DNA of 35,347 nt from an uncultured Actinomycetes bacterium (lineage in GTDB: Bacteria > Actinomycetota > Actinomycetes > Nanopelagicales > Nanopelagicaceae). The stretch covers positions 1-35,347 of the forward strand of contig CAIKCJ010000025.1 of assembly GCA_903825945.1 (NCBI GenBank), given 5' to 3'. Position 1 is the first letter of the stretch; each line of letters starts with the position of its first letter. Below, one piece after another: positions 23,166-31,033 of the stretch. The notes below the pieces were generated by a model. That model saw only the letters and a list, made by a program, of their open reading frames with translations, did no database searches and was not told the DNA's origin. The translations under genes were made by a program, and so were the position numbers.

Positions 23166-23207
23166 GCAAAGAGCGCCACTTCAATAATCTGAAGTGGCGC
23201 TCTTTGC
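23166..23207. terminator. Bidirectional terminator between MDR and VOC genes
   Basis: Perfect 18-bp inverted repeat: left arm 23166-23183 starts GCAAAGAGCGCC, right arm 23190-23207 is its exact complement, loop ATAATC. The A-rich and T-rich ends allow termination on both strands. It separates the convergent MDR and VOC genes. Confidence 0.9.
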
Positions 23208-23220
23208 TTGTGTCAGTACT

Positions 23221-23754
23221 TTAGAAGAGTGGCTTGAGAGAGCTAAGGCTTGGACGGTTCTTCAGATATTCCTGCGCAGCCGCTTCATGCAACTCTTTGT
23301 CGTAGTAAGCCCATTCAATGAGTTCAAGTGCAAGTCCATCAGGATCACTGAAGTAGCACCAGCGCCATCCAGCTAATGGACCTTCATCAACAACATTGAC
23401 ATCCGTGTAGAACTTCACGCCCTTGCCTTCGAGTTCTGCCTTCGTTTTATGAATGTCATCGACATTGAAACAGACGTGAGCAGCTCCCAAGTGATTATTT
23501 GGTACTGGTTTTCCGGCTAGGTCAGCACGGTCGGCGTATTCAATAAGTTCAAAGGTGGTTGTCTCATCTACCCAGAGTGAGACTTGGCGTAATTTAGCGC
23601 CTGGCACTCCTACGCCATTGGAAAGCTCGGGGCCTTCAAACCAGCCAGTTGGTTCGTTTTGAAACTTAAACCCCAAGATGTCATGATAAAAATAGATGGA
23701 GCGATCTAGGTCGCTACAGACCAACCCCACATGGTGGACATAATTCATTTTCAT
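23221..23754 (-). CDS. VOC-superfamily protein (glyoxalase/epimerase-like)
   Basis: 177 residues. NYVHHVGLVCSDLDRSIYFY at 4-23 opens the first module and GAAHVCFNVDDIHKTKAEL at 90-108 the second. Likely metal ligands are H8, E69 (TTFELIEY), H93 and E144 (GLALELIEW), the H/E/H/E set of glyoxalase I and methylmalonyl-CoA epimerase relatives. A C-terminal tail of about 25 residues (YDKELHEAAAQEYLKNR) is helical. ATG 23754 has AGGG upstream; a second ATG two codons later is possible. It diverges from the XRE-cupin regulator with a 91-bp gap, so that regulator may control it. Not closely similar to the VOC protein at 10986. Confidence 0.87.
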   Translation of the reverse strand: MKMNYVHHVGLVCSDLDRSIYFYHDILGFKFQNEPTGWFEGPELSNGVGVPGAKLRQVSLWVDETTTFELIEYADRADLAGKPVPNNHLGAAHVCFNVDDIHKTKAELEGKGVKFYTDVNVVDEGPLAGWRWCYFSDPDGLALELIEWAYYDKELHEAAAQEYLKNRPSLSSLKPLF

Positions 23755-23814
23755 ACAAATCCCTGCCTCTCGTTGTGCTGAACGCGGTATTTAGGCTACC
23801 TCTGTGAAGTGTGA

Positions 23815-23822
23815 CTGTACAG
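23815..23822. promoter_or_regulatory. CTGTACAG palindrome in the VOC-XRE divergent region
   Basis: A perfect 8-bp palindrome, 24 bp before the XRE start and 61 bp before the VOC start, next to TGTGAAGTGTGAC. It is a possible site for the XRE-cupin protein. Short palindromes like this can arise by chance. Confidence 0.25.
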
Positions 23823-23845
23823 ACCTTGTAAATAAATAAAAATAA

Positions 23846-24508
23846 ATGGATAATAAGCGGATGCGTGATCCCATCGAGTACCTAGGTCCACGCCTCAAGG
23901 AGATCCGCACCCAATCAGGAACTTCTTTGCGAGAGGTCGCTCGTCAGCTCAACGTCTCTCCCTCCTTTCTCTCCCAGATCGAAAATGGAAAATCACAACC
24001 ATCTGTTGCCACGCTCTATGCCATCGCAAAGCTACTTGGTGTTTCTGTTGATGTACTTTTCGAGGCGCAGGGCACTGACGCGCCAGCTAGCACGGGACTA
24101 AAGGTCGAAATTGTCCGAGACACATTCGATCACCCTGCCGATGCATGGGACTCATCTCGAGCGCGAATATCAGCTGTAAACCCCAATAACCGCAGCGTCA
24201 TTGTGATGGAGAGCGGAGTGCAGTGGGAGCGTCTGGCTGCTACAGCCGAAGCGAACGTAAACTTTATGGAGATTTCTTATGCTCCTGGAGCCGAGACAAA
24301 TAACTCGGGTGAGATGATTTTTCACGATGGTTTTGAATATGGCTATGCGCTAGAAGGCGAACTTGAACTCACAATCGGTGACCTAATTCTTCCGCTGGCT
24401 GCAGGTCACTCTGTGGGATTTGATTCATCAATCCCACATCGATTTCGTAACGTAGGTTCTGCGCCGTTTAAGGGCATCTGGTTTGTGCATGGATGTGTTA
24501 AGCACTAA
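23846..24508 (+). CDS. XRE-family regulator with C-terminal cupin sensor
   Basis: 220 residues. The helix-turn-helix (about 14-72) reads LKEIRTQSGTSLREVARQL, then VSPSFLSQIENGKSQPSV, the standard XRE pattern. A linker leads to a cupin barrel (about 145-215) with MIFHDGFEYGYALEGELELT and AAGHSVGFDSSIPHRFRNVG, the two conserved cupin motifs. Proteins of this build (PuuR/SutR-like) sense a small ligand in the barrel. It lies between a divergent VOC gene and the M24-EboE pair and may control both. The ATG follows an A/T-rich stretch with no ribosome site. Confidence 0.9.
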   Translation: MDNKRMRDPIEYLGPRLKEIRTQSGTSLREVARQLNVSPSFLSQIENGKSQPSVATLYAIAKLLGVSVDVLFEAQGTDAPASTGLKVEIVRDTFDHPADAWDSSRARISAVNPNNRSVIVMESGVQWERLAATAEANVNFMEISYAPGAETNNSGEMIFHDGFEYGYALEGELELTIGDLILPLAAGHSVGFDSSIPHRFRNVGSAPFKGIWFVHGCVKH

Positions 24509-24511
24509 TTC

Positions 24512-24527
24512 ATAACAGTTGTGTTAT
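24512..24527. promoter_or_regulatory. ATAACA-TGTTAT palindrome upstream of the M24 operon
   Basis: ATAACA (24512-24517) and TGTTAT (24522-24527) flank a 4-bp centre, just after the XRE stop and about 36 bp upstream of the promoter -35 box. It could be an operator for the XRE-cupin protein or a weak 3'-end hairpin. No T-tract follows. Confidence 0.35.
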
Positions 24528-24562
24528 ACAGGCCAAAATAGGCAGTTTTACGCTCAAATCCA

Positions 24563-24591
24563 TTGACACCCCTGTTTGCGTGGTGTTAACT
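24563..24591 (+). promoter_or_regulatory. Strong sigma-70-type promoter of the M24-EboE operon
   Basis: A consensus -35 TTGACA (24563-24568), a 17-bp spacer and TTAACT (24586-24591). The -10 box sits in a GTTAAC core (24585-24590). The expected transcript starts near 24598, leaving a leader of about 40 nt with GGAG before the ATG. Confidence 0.7.
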
Positions 24592-24640
24592 AAGAGAGAA
24601 CATCTACCGACAGTAGTTCTCTAACCCAATGGAGTGAGCA

Positions 24641-26020
24641 ATGGCGATTGCAACATATGGAACAAATGGCGTCGACTGGGAAAATCGCGTTGATTTTGAA
24701 CGTTTACGTACCGAACGCCTTAATCGTCTCAAAGCCGAGCTCAATAACTCCAGCCTTGGCTCTCTTCTCACATTCGACTTCCACAATATTCGCTACATGA
24801 CCTCCACCCACATCGGTACATGGGCGATGGACAAGATGATTCGCTTCTCAATTTTGCCTCGTGGTGGCGAACCAGTTCTTTGGGATTTTGGTTCAGCTGC
24901 AAAACACCACACTCTCCAAACTCCTTGGTTGGATAAAGCGCACGCCGACGCTTCCGCAAACGGACATGCTCCACACCATGACGCGAGACCACTTGTCGGT
25001 TCACGCGCAGGTATCTCAACTCTGCGTGGTGCGATCAGTCCTTCTGCAGGTCAAGCTGAAAAAACAGCAGAGAAGATTTATGAAGTATTAAAAATTTATG
25101 GTCTCGAGAATGAGCCACTAGGTGTTGACATCATTGAGCCACCAATCATGTTTGCATTACAAGCTAAGGGAATCAAAGTTGTCGACGGACAACAGATCTT
25201 CCTAGCAGCACGACGTATCAAAACTAAAGATGAACTTACATTGCTGACAACTGCAGCGTCGATGGTTGATAAGGCTTATGAAGACCTTTACTCATTCTTG
25301 CGTCCTGGGGTAAGAGAGAATGAATGTGTCGGACTTGTTGCAAAGACTTTGTACGATTTAGGTTCAGAGCATGTCGAAGGTGTGAACGCAATTTCTGGTG
25401 AACGCTGTTCGCCACACCCACATGTATTTAGTGATCGACTTATTCGTCCAGGTGATCCAGCATTCTTCGATATTTTGCATAGCTATATGGGTTATCGCAC
25501 TTGTTATTACCGCACCTTTGCGGTTGGTAGCGCATCTCCCGCACAACGTGATGCTTACAAGATTTGCCGTGAGTACATGGATAAGGCAATCGCTTTGGTG
25601 AAGCCAGGCGCAACAACTGCAGATATCGTCAAAGTCTGGCCTAAGGCAGAAGAGTTTGGCTTTGCAAATGAAGAGGCAGCTTTCGCACTTCAGTATGGAC
25701 ACGGTGTGGGACTTTCCATTTGGGAGCGTCCAATCTTTAGCCGCATGATTTCGCTCGAGCACCCTGAAACTCTTGAAGAAGGCATGGTTTTCGCGCTGGA
25801 AACCTACTGGCCAGCTAAAGATGGTTGGGGAGCAGCGCGTATCGAAGAAGAGATCGTTGTTACCGCAACTGGCTGCGAAGTAATCACAAAGTTCCCAGCG
25901 GAAGAGTTGTTGGTTGCAGGTCAGCGCTACTTCACCACAGGTGGATGGCTTAACACCATGCGTGATTCGCAATCACACCTCAACACCGACACTTTCAATC
26001 ACATTGGAAACGGTAAGTAA
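24641..26020 (+). CDS. M24 (pita-bread) family hydrolase or lyase with a substituted metal ligand
   Basis: 459 residues. The N-terminal creatinase-like domain (about 18-190) includes DFERLRTERLNRLKAEL, FDFHNIRYMT and IKTKDELTLL at its end. The C-terminal pita-bread domain should have five ligands D, D, H, E, E. Seen are D277 (FFDILH), H354 (GHGVGL), E387 (FALETYW) and E402 (ARIEEEI), but the second Asp is C288 (GYRTCYYRTF instead of GY.SD.TRT). Loss of one ligand suggests altered metal use or a non-peptidase reaction, as in creatinase. The N-terminal pattern and length also recall the M24-family DMSP lyase DddP, which is a comparison only. ATG 24641 follows GGAG. It is directly upstream of the EboE-like gene (2-nt gap). 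Confidence 0.85.
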   Translation: MAIATYGTNGVDWENRVDFERLRTERLNRLKAELNNSSLGSLLTFDFHNIRYMTSTHIGTWAMDKMIRFSILPRGGEPVLWDFGSAAKHHTLQTPWLDKAHADASANGHAPHHDARPLVGSRAGISTLRGAISPSAGQAEKTAEKIYEVLKIYGLENEPLGVDIIEPPIMFALQAKGIKVVDGQQIFLAARRIKTKDELTLLTTAASMVDKAYEDLYSFLRPGVRENECVGLVAKTLYDLGSEHVEGVNAISGERCSPHPHVFSDRLIRPGDPAFFDILHSYMGYRTCYYRTFAVGSASPAQRDAYKICREYMDKAIALVKPGATTADIVKVWPKAEEFGFANEEAAFALQYGHGVGLSIWERPIFSRMISLEHPETLEEGMVFALETYWPAKDGWGAARIEEEIVVTATGCEVITKFPAEELLVAGQRYFTTGGWLNTMRDSQSHLNTDTFNHIGNGK

Positions 26021-26022
26021 GA

Positions 26023-27240
26023 ATGGATTTGGGAAATGGCTACGGCCATCTAACATATTCAACACTTGTCCACCCAGGTGATACCTGGAGCGATATGAAG
26101 AGTTCACTTCAGACTTACGTCCCAGAAGTGAAGAAGCGTGTCAGCCCCAATGCGCCATTCGGTGTTTCCCTTCGCTTAGCTAACGCATCGGTTGAAGAGT
26201 TGCTAGCAAAGCCAGAAGAGCGTGCATGGCTAAAAAAGTTCTTGCTCGATAACGATCTTTACATCTTCACTGTCAATGCTTTCCCGTATGGACCATTCAA
26301 GGGACAAATTGTTAAAGAGCAGGTCTATGAACCTGATTGGACTACAGATCAACGAACAAAGTACACAACTAACATTGCAGATATTTTGGCTGAAGTTACT
26401 CGTCCGCAAGATGAGCCAACAATTCAGACTGCGCCATTGGCATTTCGTCCAAATGTAACCTCACCTGAATACGTCAGCGCATTTAACGAGAACATTTACA
26501 GAGTCATTGCTCACTTGATGACCTTAGAAAAGAAGACTGGGCGTCGCGTAAAACTTGCAATCGAACCCGAGCCACATTGCTACTTGGAGACAATCCCAGA
26601 GACCGTTGAATATTTTAAGAAGGATATTTATAGCCTTCATGCTGCCCAGCGAGTAAGTCACTACTCTGGCCAGCCACTGGCAGAAGTCTTTGGAGCGGTT
26701 CGCCGTTACCTAGGTGTCGTTCTCGATATTTGCCATCAGTCAGTCGAGTTCGAGAACATCACAGAAGATATCGATGCTCTCTCACAGGCTGGAATCCCTA
26801 TTTTTAAGCTGCAAGAGGCCGCTGCGCTCAAGGTCGATAACGTGACCCCAGAGATTGTTGCCGAGCTGAAAAAATACACCGGCACTATCTATCTTTCGCA
26901 GACCACCCAGATGCGAAATGGGGAATTAACCCGCTTCCTCAATCTCGAAGATGCGATTGCTGCTTGGGAGGCCGATCCAGGACCACGTGAATGGCGTACC
27001 CACTTCCACGTCCCTGTTTTCCTCAAAGATTTGGGTCCCTTCCAAACTACCCGCAATGGAATTGATGATGCGTTGGCAGTTCACGCCAAAACTCCGCTCT
27101 CAACTCACCTCGAAATTGAGACATACACATGGGATGTTCTGCCCGAGCACCTCAAGACTGGTGACATCACAGAGTATGTGGTTCGCGAGCTTGAGTATGT
27201 AAAGGGAGAACTTGAGCGCCAGATTGCAGCGCTCAAGTAA
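26023..27240 (+). CDS. EboE-like TIM-barrel protein (xylose-isomerase-like)
   Basis: 405 residues. HLTYSTLVHPGDTWSDM at the N-terminus, PFGVSLRLANASVEEL, LYIFTVNAFPYGPFKG and VKEQVYEPDWTTDQR match the ordered motifs of EboE, a TIM-barrel protein. LAIEPEPHCYLE, VVLDICHQSVEFE, KLQEAAAL, and THFHVPVF add the acidic and His residues expected around a metal site at the barrel mouth (E in EPEPH, D and H in DICHQ). EboE is known from ebo clusters linked to export or maturation of certain secondary metabolites; its reaction is unproven. Here EboA-D and EboF are absent and the partner is the M24 enzyme, so a catabolic or isomerase role is more plausible. Confidence 0.83.
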   Translation: MDLGNGYGHLTYSTLVHPGDTWSDMKSSLQTYVPEVKKRVSPNAPFGVSLRLANASVEELLAKPEERAWLKKFLLDNDLYIFTVNAFPYGPFKGQIVKEQVYEPDWTTDQRTKYTTNIADILAEVTRPQDEPTIQTAPLAFRPNVTSPEYVSAFNENIYRVIAHLMTLEKKTGRRVKLAIEPEPHCYLETIPETVEYFKKDIYSLHAAQRVSHYSGQPLAEVFGAVRRYLGVVLDICHQSVEFENITEDIDALSQAGIPIFKLQEAAALKVDNVTPEIVAELKKYTGTIYLSQTTQMRNGELTRFLNLEDAIAAWEADPGPREWRTHFHVPVFLKDLGPFQTTRNGIDDALAVHAKTPLSTHLEIETYTWDVLPEHLKTGDITEYVVRELEYVKGELERQIAALK

Positions 27241-27253
27241 CCTGCACTGAATT

Positions 27254-29062
27254 TTATTTAAGCGCTGCCTGAAGATTGGCAAACTCCGCCTGAAGTTCGT
27301 GCGGTAATTTGCTTCCGATCTTCGCAAACCATTCTTCGATGAGCGGTACTTCCTGACGCCATTCCTCGATATTTACTGCAGAGACCTCTTGCATTGAGTC
27401 TTCGCTGAGTCCAAGCCCTGCGATATCAATTGCTCCTGGTGCAGGTGTGCGTCCGATCGGCGTGGTTATAGATGTTTGTGCACCTTCTACCTGTTCAATT
27501 GCCCACTTGATCACTCGGGAGTTTTCACCAAATCCTGGCCATAAGAATTTTCCACTTGAACTTCTGCGGAACCAATTCACATAAAAGATATGTGGCATCC
27601 GATCACTCTTGCGACCCATCGCTAACCAGTGGTTGAGATAGTCACCCACGTGATATCCAATAAATGGCAGCATCGCCATCGGATCGCGACGAACAATTCC
27701 TACTTCGCCAGTCGCCGCAGCTGTTGTCTCTGAAGAGAGCGTTGCACCCATGAAGACGCCATGCTGCCAATTGTTAGCTTGCACCACGAGCGGGATTGTT
27801 GTTTTACGTCGACCACCGAAGAAAATAGCAGAAATCGGTACTCCCGCAGGGCTCTCCCATTCAGGCGCGATGATCGGGCATTGCGCAGCCGGAGTGCAGA
27901 ATCGTGAATTAGGGTGCGAGGAGAGTTCACCTGATTCGGGTGTCCACGAACGCTTCTTCCAATCGGTTAGGTGCGCAGGTGGCTGCTCTGTCATTCCTTC
28001 CCACCAAACATCACCATCATCTGTGAGTGCAACATTGGTGAAGATTGAATTGCCATGTTCGATAGTTCGCATGGCATTGGCATTGGTGCTCCAGCCGGTG
28101 CCCGGTGCTACACCGAAGAATCCATACTCTGGATTGACTGCATAGAGACGACCATCATCACCAAATCTCATCCAAGCAATGTCATCGCCAATAGTTTCAA
28201 CTTTCCAACCTTCAATCGTTGGATCTAGCATCGCGAGATTAGTTTTGCCGCATGCAGATGGGAATGCAGCTGCGATGTAATGAGGATTGCCATGCGGAGG
28301 AGTTACCTTCAGGATCAACATATGTTCGGCCATCCAGCCTTCATCGCGTCCAATCGCTGAAGCAATTCTTAGCGAATAACATTTCTTACCAAGCAGAGCA
28401 TTTCCGCCATAGCCAGAGCCGTATGACCAAATAGTTCGCTCTTCCGGGAAATGAACGATGTACTTCGTGTCATTACATGGCCACGCAACATCTTTTTCGC
28501 CTTCATGAAGTGGCGCACCGACGCTATGGAGCGCTGGAACAAATCGTGCGTCAGATCCCATTGCTTCAAGTACTTGTGTGCCAATTCGAGCCATGATGTG
28601 CATCGAAGCAACAACATATGGACTATCGGTAATTTGTACGCCATACATTGGATCTTTAGCATCCAATGGCCCCATGCAGAATGGGATTACATACATAGTT
28701 CGCCCGCGCATGCTGCCGCGGTAAAGCTCTTGCATGATCGACTTCATATCAACTGGATCCATCCAGTTATTGGTTGGGCCCGCGTCAGACTCATCGCGAG
28801 AGCAGATATATGTGCGATCCTCTACGCGAGCAACATCTGTCGGGTCGGAAGCGCACCAGAACGAATTCGGCTTCTTCTTCAGGCGAACGAAGGTGCCTGC
28901 CTCGACAAGTTCGGTAGTAATTCGCTCCCACTCACTCGTGGTTCCCGTGCACCAATAAATCTCATCTGGGCTGGTAAGAGCTGCGCTCTGGGCGACCCAG
29001 GCAAGCAGCTCTTTATGGGGTGTTGGCGGGGTATTTTTAAGCAAAAACGATGAAGAGGCCAC
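27254..29062 (-). CDS. pckG: Phosphoenolpyruvate carboxykinase (GTP)
   Basis: 602 residues, the usual size for the GTP class. Visible motifs include YVIPFCMGP, the P-loop [12 protein letters not shown] (catalytic C271, K273), the second kinase motif GDDIAWMRF (292-300), [11 protein letters not shown] with ETTAAATG following, and [19 protein letters not shown]. It interconverts oxaloacetate and PEP with GTP/GDP and Mn2+, the entry to gluconeogenesis. GTG start at 29062 with GGGAG 5 nt upstream. The gene converges on the EboE-like gene (13-nt gap) and diverges from the ABC exporter across 237 bp containing two GTTAAC sites. Placement beside the catabolic genes suits growth on non-sugar or C2-C4 substrates. 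Confidence 0.96.
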   Translation of the reverse strand: MASSSFLLKNTPPTPHKELLAWVAQSAALTSPDEIYWCTGTTSEWERITTELVEAGTFVRLKKKPNSFWCASDPTDVARVEDRTYICSRDESDAGPTNNWMDPVDMKSIMQELYRGSMRGRTMYVIPFCMGPLDAKDPMYGVQITDSPYVVASMHIMARIGTQVLEAMGSDARFVPALHSVGAPLHEGEKDVAWPCNDTKYIVHFPEERTIWSYGSGYGGNALLGKKCYSLRIASAIGRDEGWMAEHMLILKVTPPHGNPHYIAAAFPSACGKTNLAMLDPTIEGWKVETIGDDIAWMRFGDDGRLYAVNPEYGFFGVAPGTGWSTNANAMRTIEHGNSIFTNVALTDDGDVWWEGMTEQPPAHLTDWKKRSWTPESGELSSHPNSRFCTPAAQCPIIAPEWESPAGVPISAIFFGGRRKTTIPLVVQANNWQHGVFMGATLSSETTAAATGEVGIVRRDPMAMLPFIGYHVGDYLNHWLAMGRKSDRMPHIFYVNWFRRSSSGKFLWPGFGENSRVIKWAIEQVEGAQTSITTPIGRTPAPGAIDIAGLGLSEDSMQEVSAVNIEEWRQEVPLIEEWFAKIGSKLPHELQAEFANLQAALK

Positions 29063-29108
29063 GTTGACTCCCGACGTTAGGTGGATAGTCTCTCTATTGT
29101 AAAGTCAG

Positions 29109-29145
29109 GGTTAACAATTGGGCTAGGGTCGTTAACCAATATAAA
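29109..29145. promoter_or_regulatory. GGTTAAC inverted repeat and exporter promoter between pckG and ABC genes
   Basis: GGTTAAC (29109-29115) and GTTAACC (29131-29137) are inverted repeats whose GTTAAC cores are 21 bp apart. On the plus strand TTGGGC (29118-29123), a 16-bp spacer and TATAAA (29140-29145) form a promoter for the exporter. On the minus strand a TACAAT box (complement of 29095-29100) could serve pckG. A regulator bound at the pair would overlap the exporter promoter. The remaining leader (29146-29299) shows no riboswitch I recognise. Confidence 0.45.
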
Positions 29146-29299
29146 ACGTGGTCTTCACCACCTATTACGCTCAATCTGGCCCAGGTTGGGGGCATATTCA
29201 GGGCCATTCCCAGGCCGATCCGATCTAAATTCCATCCAAAAAGGAGCGAGTACGCTCGGCATACTTAATAAAACGTAATAAATAAATAGGAGCAATCGC

Positions 29300-31033
29300 T
29301 TGTTAACTCAGATTTTGAAGAAATATTGCGCGCCGTACAAGGGTCAGGTCGCACTGATTTTGCTCATGCTTCTCGTGCAGGCAATCGCATCGCTCTACCT
29401 TCCCAACCTCAACGCCGACCTCATTAACAATGGCGTTGCAAAAGGAGATGTCGGATATATCTGGCATATCGGCGAGATCATGCTTGCCTCATCTGCTTTG
29501 GTGATGGGAGCATCTATCTGGTTGGCGTTCTTGGCTGCGAAAGTATCGATGGCATTTGGTCGCGATCTGCGCACAGCAGTCTTTACGGCAGTTGAAGGTT
29601 TTTCGGCGCGCGAGCTCAATAAATTTGGTGCACCATCTCTGATTACTCGTAACACCAACGATGTTCAGCAAGTCCAGCTTGTTCTCTTTATGGGATTCAC
29701 CATGATGATCGGTGCGCCTATCACCGGCATTGGCGCAATCTTCATGGCAGTTCGCTCTAACGCTCATCTCTCGCTCTTGCTACTAGTCGTTATTCCGATC
29801 ATGACGCTTTTGATTGTTAGTTTGCTTCGTCGCATCGTTCCCGCATTCCGGGATATGCAGGTCAAGATTGATCGCATCAATCTGGTCTTGCGCGAACAAG
29901 TTGCTGGCGTTCGAGTAATCCGTGCATTTGTAAAGACCCGCCAAGAAGAAGCTCGCTTCGCTGATTCATCGCGCGATCTCATGCAGACTCAACTTCGAGT
30001 TACTCGCACATTCGCCGTGATGTTCCCTTCATTATCTCTGATTCTTAACTTGTCATCTGTGGCAGTGATCTGGTTTGGTGCAAAACTCATTGACCAGAAC
30101 AAACTGCCAATCGGAAATATGACTGCATTTTTGACCTACATCATGCTGATTCTTTCGTCAGTAATGATGGCTGTATTTATGACGCTACAGATTCCTCGCG
30201 CAGCTGCATGTGCCGAACGTATCCAAGAGGTGCTAGATACGCCATCTTCAGTGGTTGATACCCCAACCCCAAAAGAGCCCGCAGTACGCGCTGGAGTTGT
30301 CGAATTTAAGGATGTCGAGTTTCGATATCCGGGTGCAGAAAAACCAATCCTCACCGGAGTTTCATTCACTGCAACACCTGGACAGTTCACTGCGATTATT
30401 GGCTCAACCGGTTCGGGTAAATCAACCCTTCTTAATCTCATTCCGCGATTCATTGATGTCACAGAAGGCTCGATCCTTCTTGATGGAATTGATTTGCGCG
30501 AACAATCTCTGGAAGCAATTTGGACAGAGATCGGCCTAGTCCCTCAGCGCTCATTCCTCTTCGGTGGAACTATTGCGGACAATCTTCGCTACGGTCGCGA
30601 ACACGCAACCGATGAAGAGATGTGGCACGCTCTCCAGATTGCACAAGCAGATGGATTCGTAAAAGAAAACCCCGATGGCTTGCAAGCGCGAGTTGCTCAA
30701 GGTGGTACCAACTTCTCTGGCGGCCAACGACAACGCCTTTCGATTGCGCGTGCGTTGGTGAAGAAGCCACAGATTCTCATCTTTGATGATTCCTTTAGCG
30801 CACTCGACTACACCACTGACGCCAAATTACGTGCGGCGCTTCATTCAGAAGTCGGCCATACAACGATGATTGTGGTTGCCCAACGCGTCTCCACAATTTT
30901 GCACGCGGATCAAATCATTGTCCTTGATCAAGGAGCAGTGGTTGGAATCGGAACGCACGCCGAGCTCATGAAGAGTTGTGCGACGTACCAAGAAATTGTC
31001 TTGTCACAACTATCACCGGAGGAGGCAGCGTAA
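29300..31033 (+). CDS. ABC exporter half-transporter with degenerate ATP site (heterodimer subunit 1)
   Basis: 577 residues from TTG 29300, AGGAG 7 nt upstream. Six membrane helices (about 1-315) are followed by an ATPase domain: Walker A GSTGSGKST, signature NFSGGQRQRLSIARAL, Walker B ILIFDDSFSALD, switch His replaced by Gln in VVAQRVST. D497 occupies the catalytic Glu position and Q replaces the H-loop His, so its own ATP site is non-hydrolytic. This is the TM287/BmrC/LmrC pattern of heterodimeric exporters. Its signature motif is intact and would complete the partner's active site. It likely extrudes lipophilic compounds or drugs. The stop overlaps the partner's start (TAATG). Confidence 0.92.
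   Translation: MLTQILKKYCAPYKGQVALILLMLLVQAIASLYLPNLNADLINNGVAKGDVGYIWHIGEIMLASSALVMGASIWLAFLAAKVSMAFGRDLRTAVFTAVEGFSARELNKFGAPSLITRNTNDVQQVQLVLFMGFTMMIGAPITGIGAIFMAVRSNAHLSLLLLVVIPIMTLLIVSLLRRIVPAFRDMQVKIDRINLVLREQVAGVRVIRAFVKTRQEEARFADSSRDLMQTQLRVTRTFAVMFPSLSLILNLSSVAVIWFGAKLIDQNKLPIGNMTAFLTYIMLILSSVMMAVFMTLQIPRAAACAERIQEVLDTPSSVVDTPTPKEPAVRAGVVEFKDVEFRYPGAEKPILTGVSFTATPGQFTAIIGSTGSGKSTLLNLIPRFIDVTEGSILLDGIDLREQSLEAIWTEIGLVPQRSFLFGGTIADNLRYGREHATDEEMWHALQIAQADGFVKENPDGLQARVAQGGTNFSGGQRQRLSIARALVKKPQILIFDDSFSALDYTTDAKLRAALHSEVGHTTMIVVAQRVSTILHADQIIVLDQGAVVGIGTHAELMKSCATYQEIVLSQLSPEEAA

Noticed and set aside
28451-29053. Plus-strand frame of 200 codons opposite pckG
   Set aside because: Antisense shadow of a well-supported PEP carboxykinase; rich in Cys, His and Trp with no domain pattern.
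29146-29299. Possible riboswitch in the 5' leader of the ABC exporter
   Set aside because: No recognisable conserved core or terminator-antiterminator pair could be found by eye.
30976-31032. Earlier starts for the second ABC exporter subunit
   Set aside because: They fall inside the first subunit's gene; ATG 31033 has a full GGAGG and the TAATG overlap.
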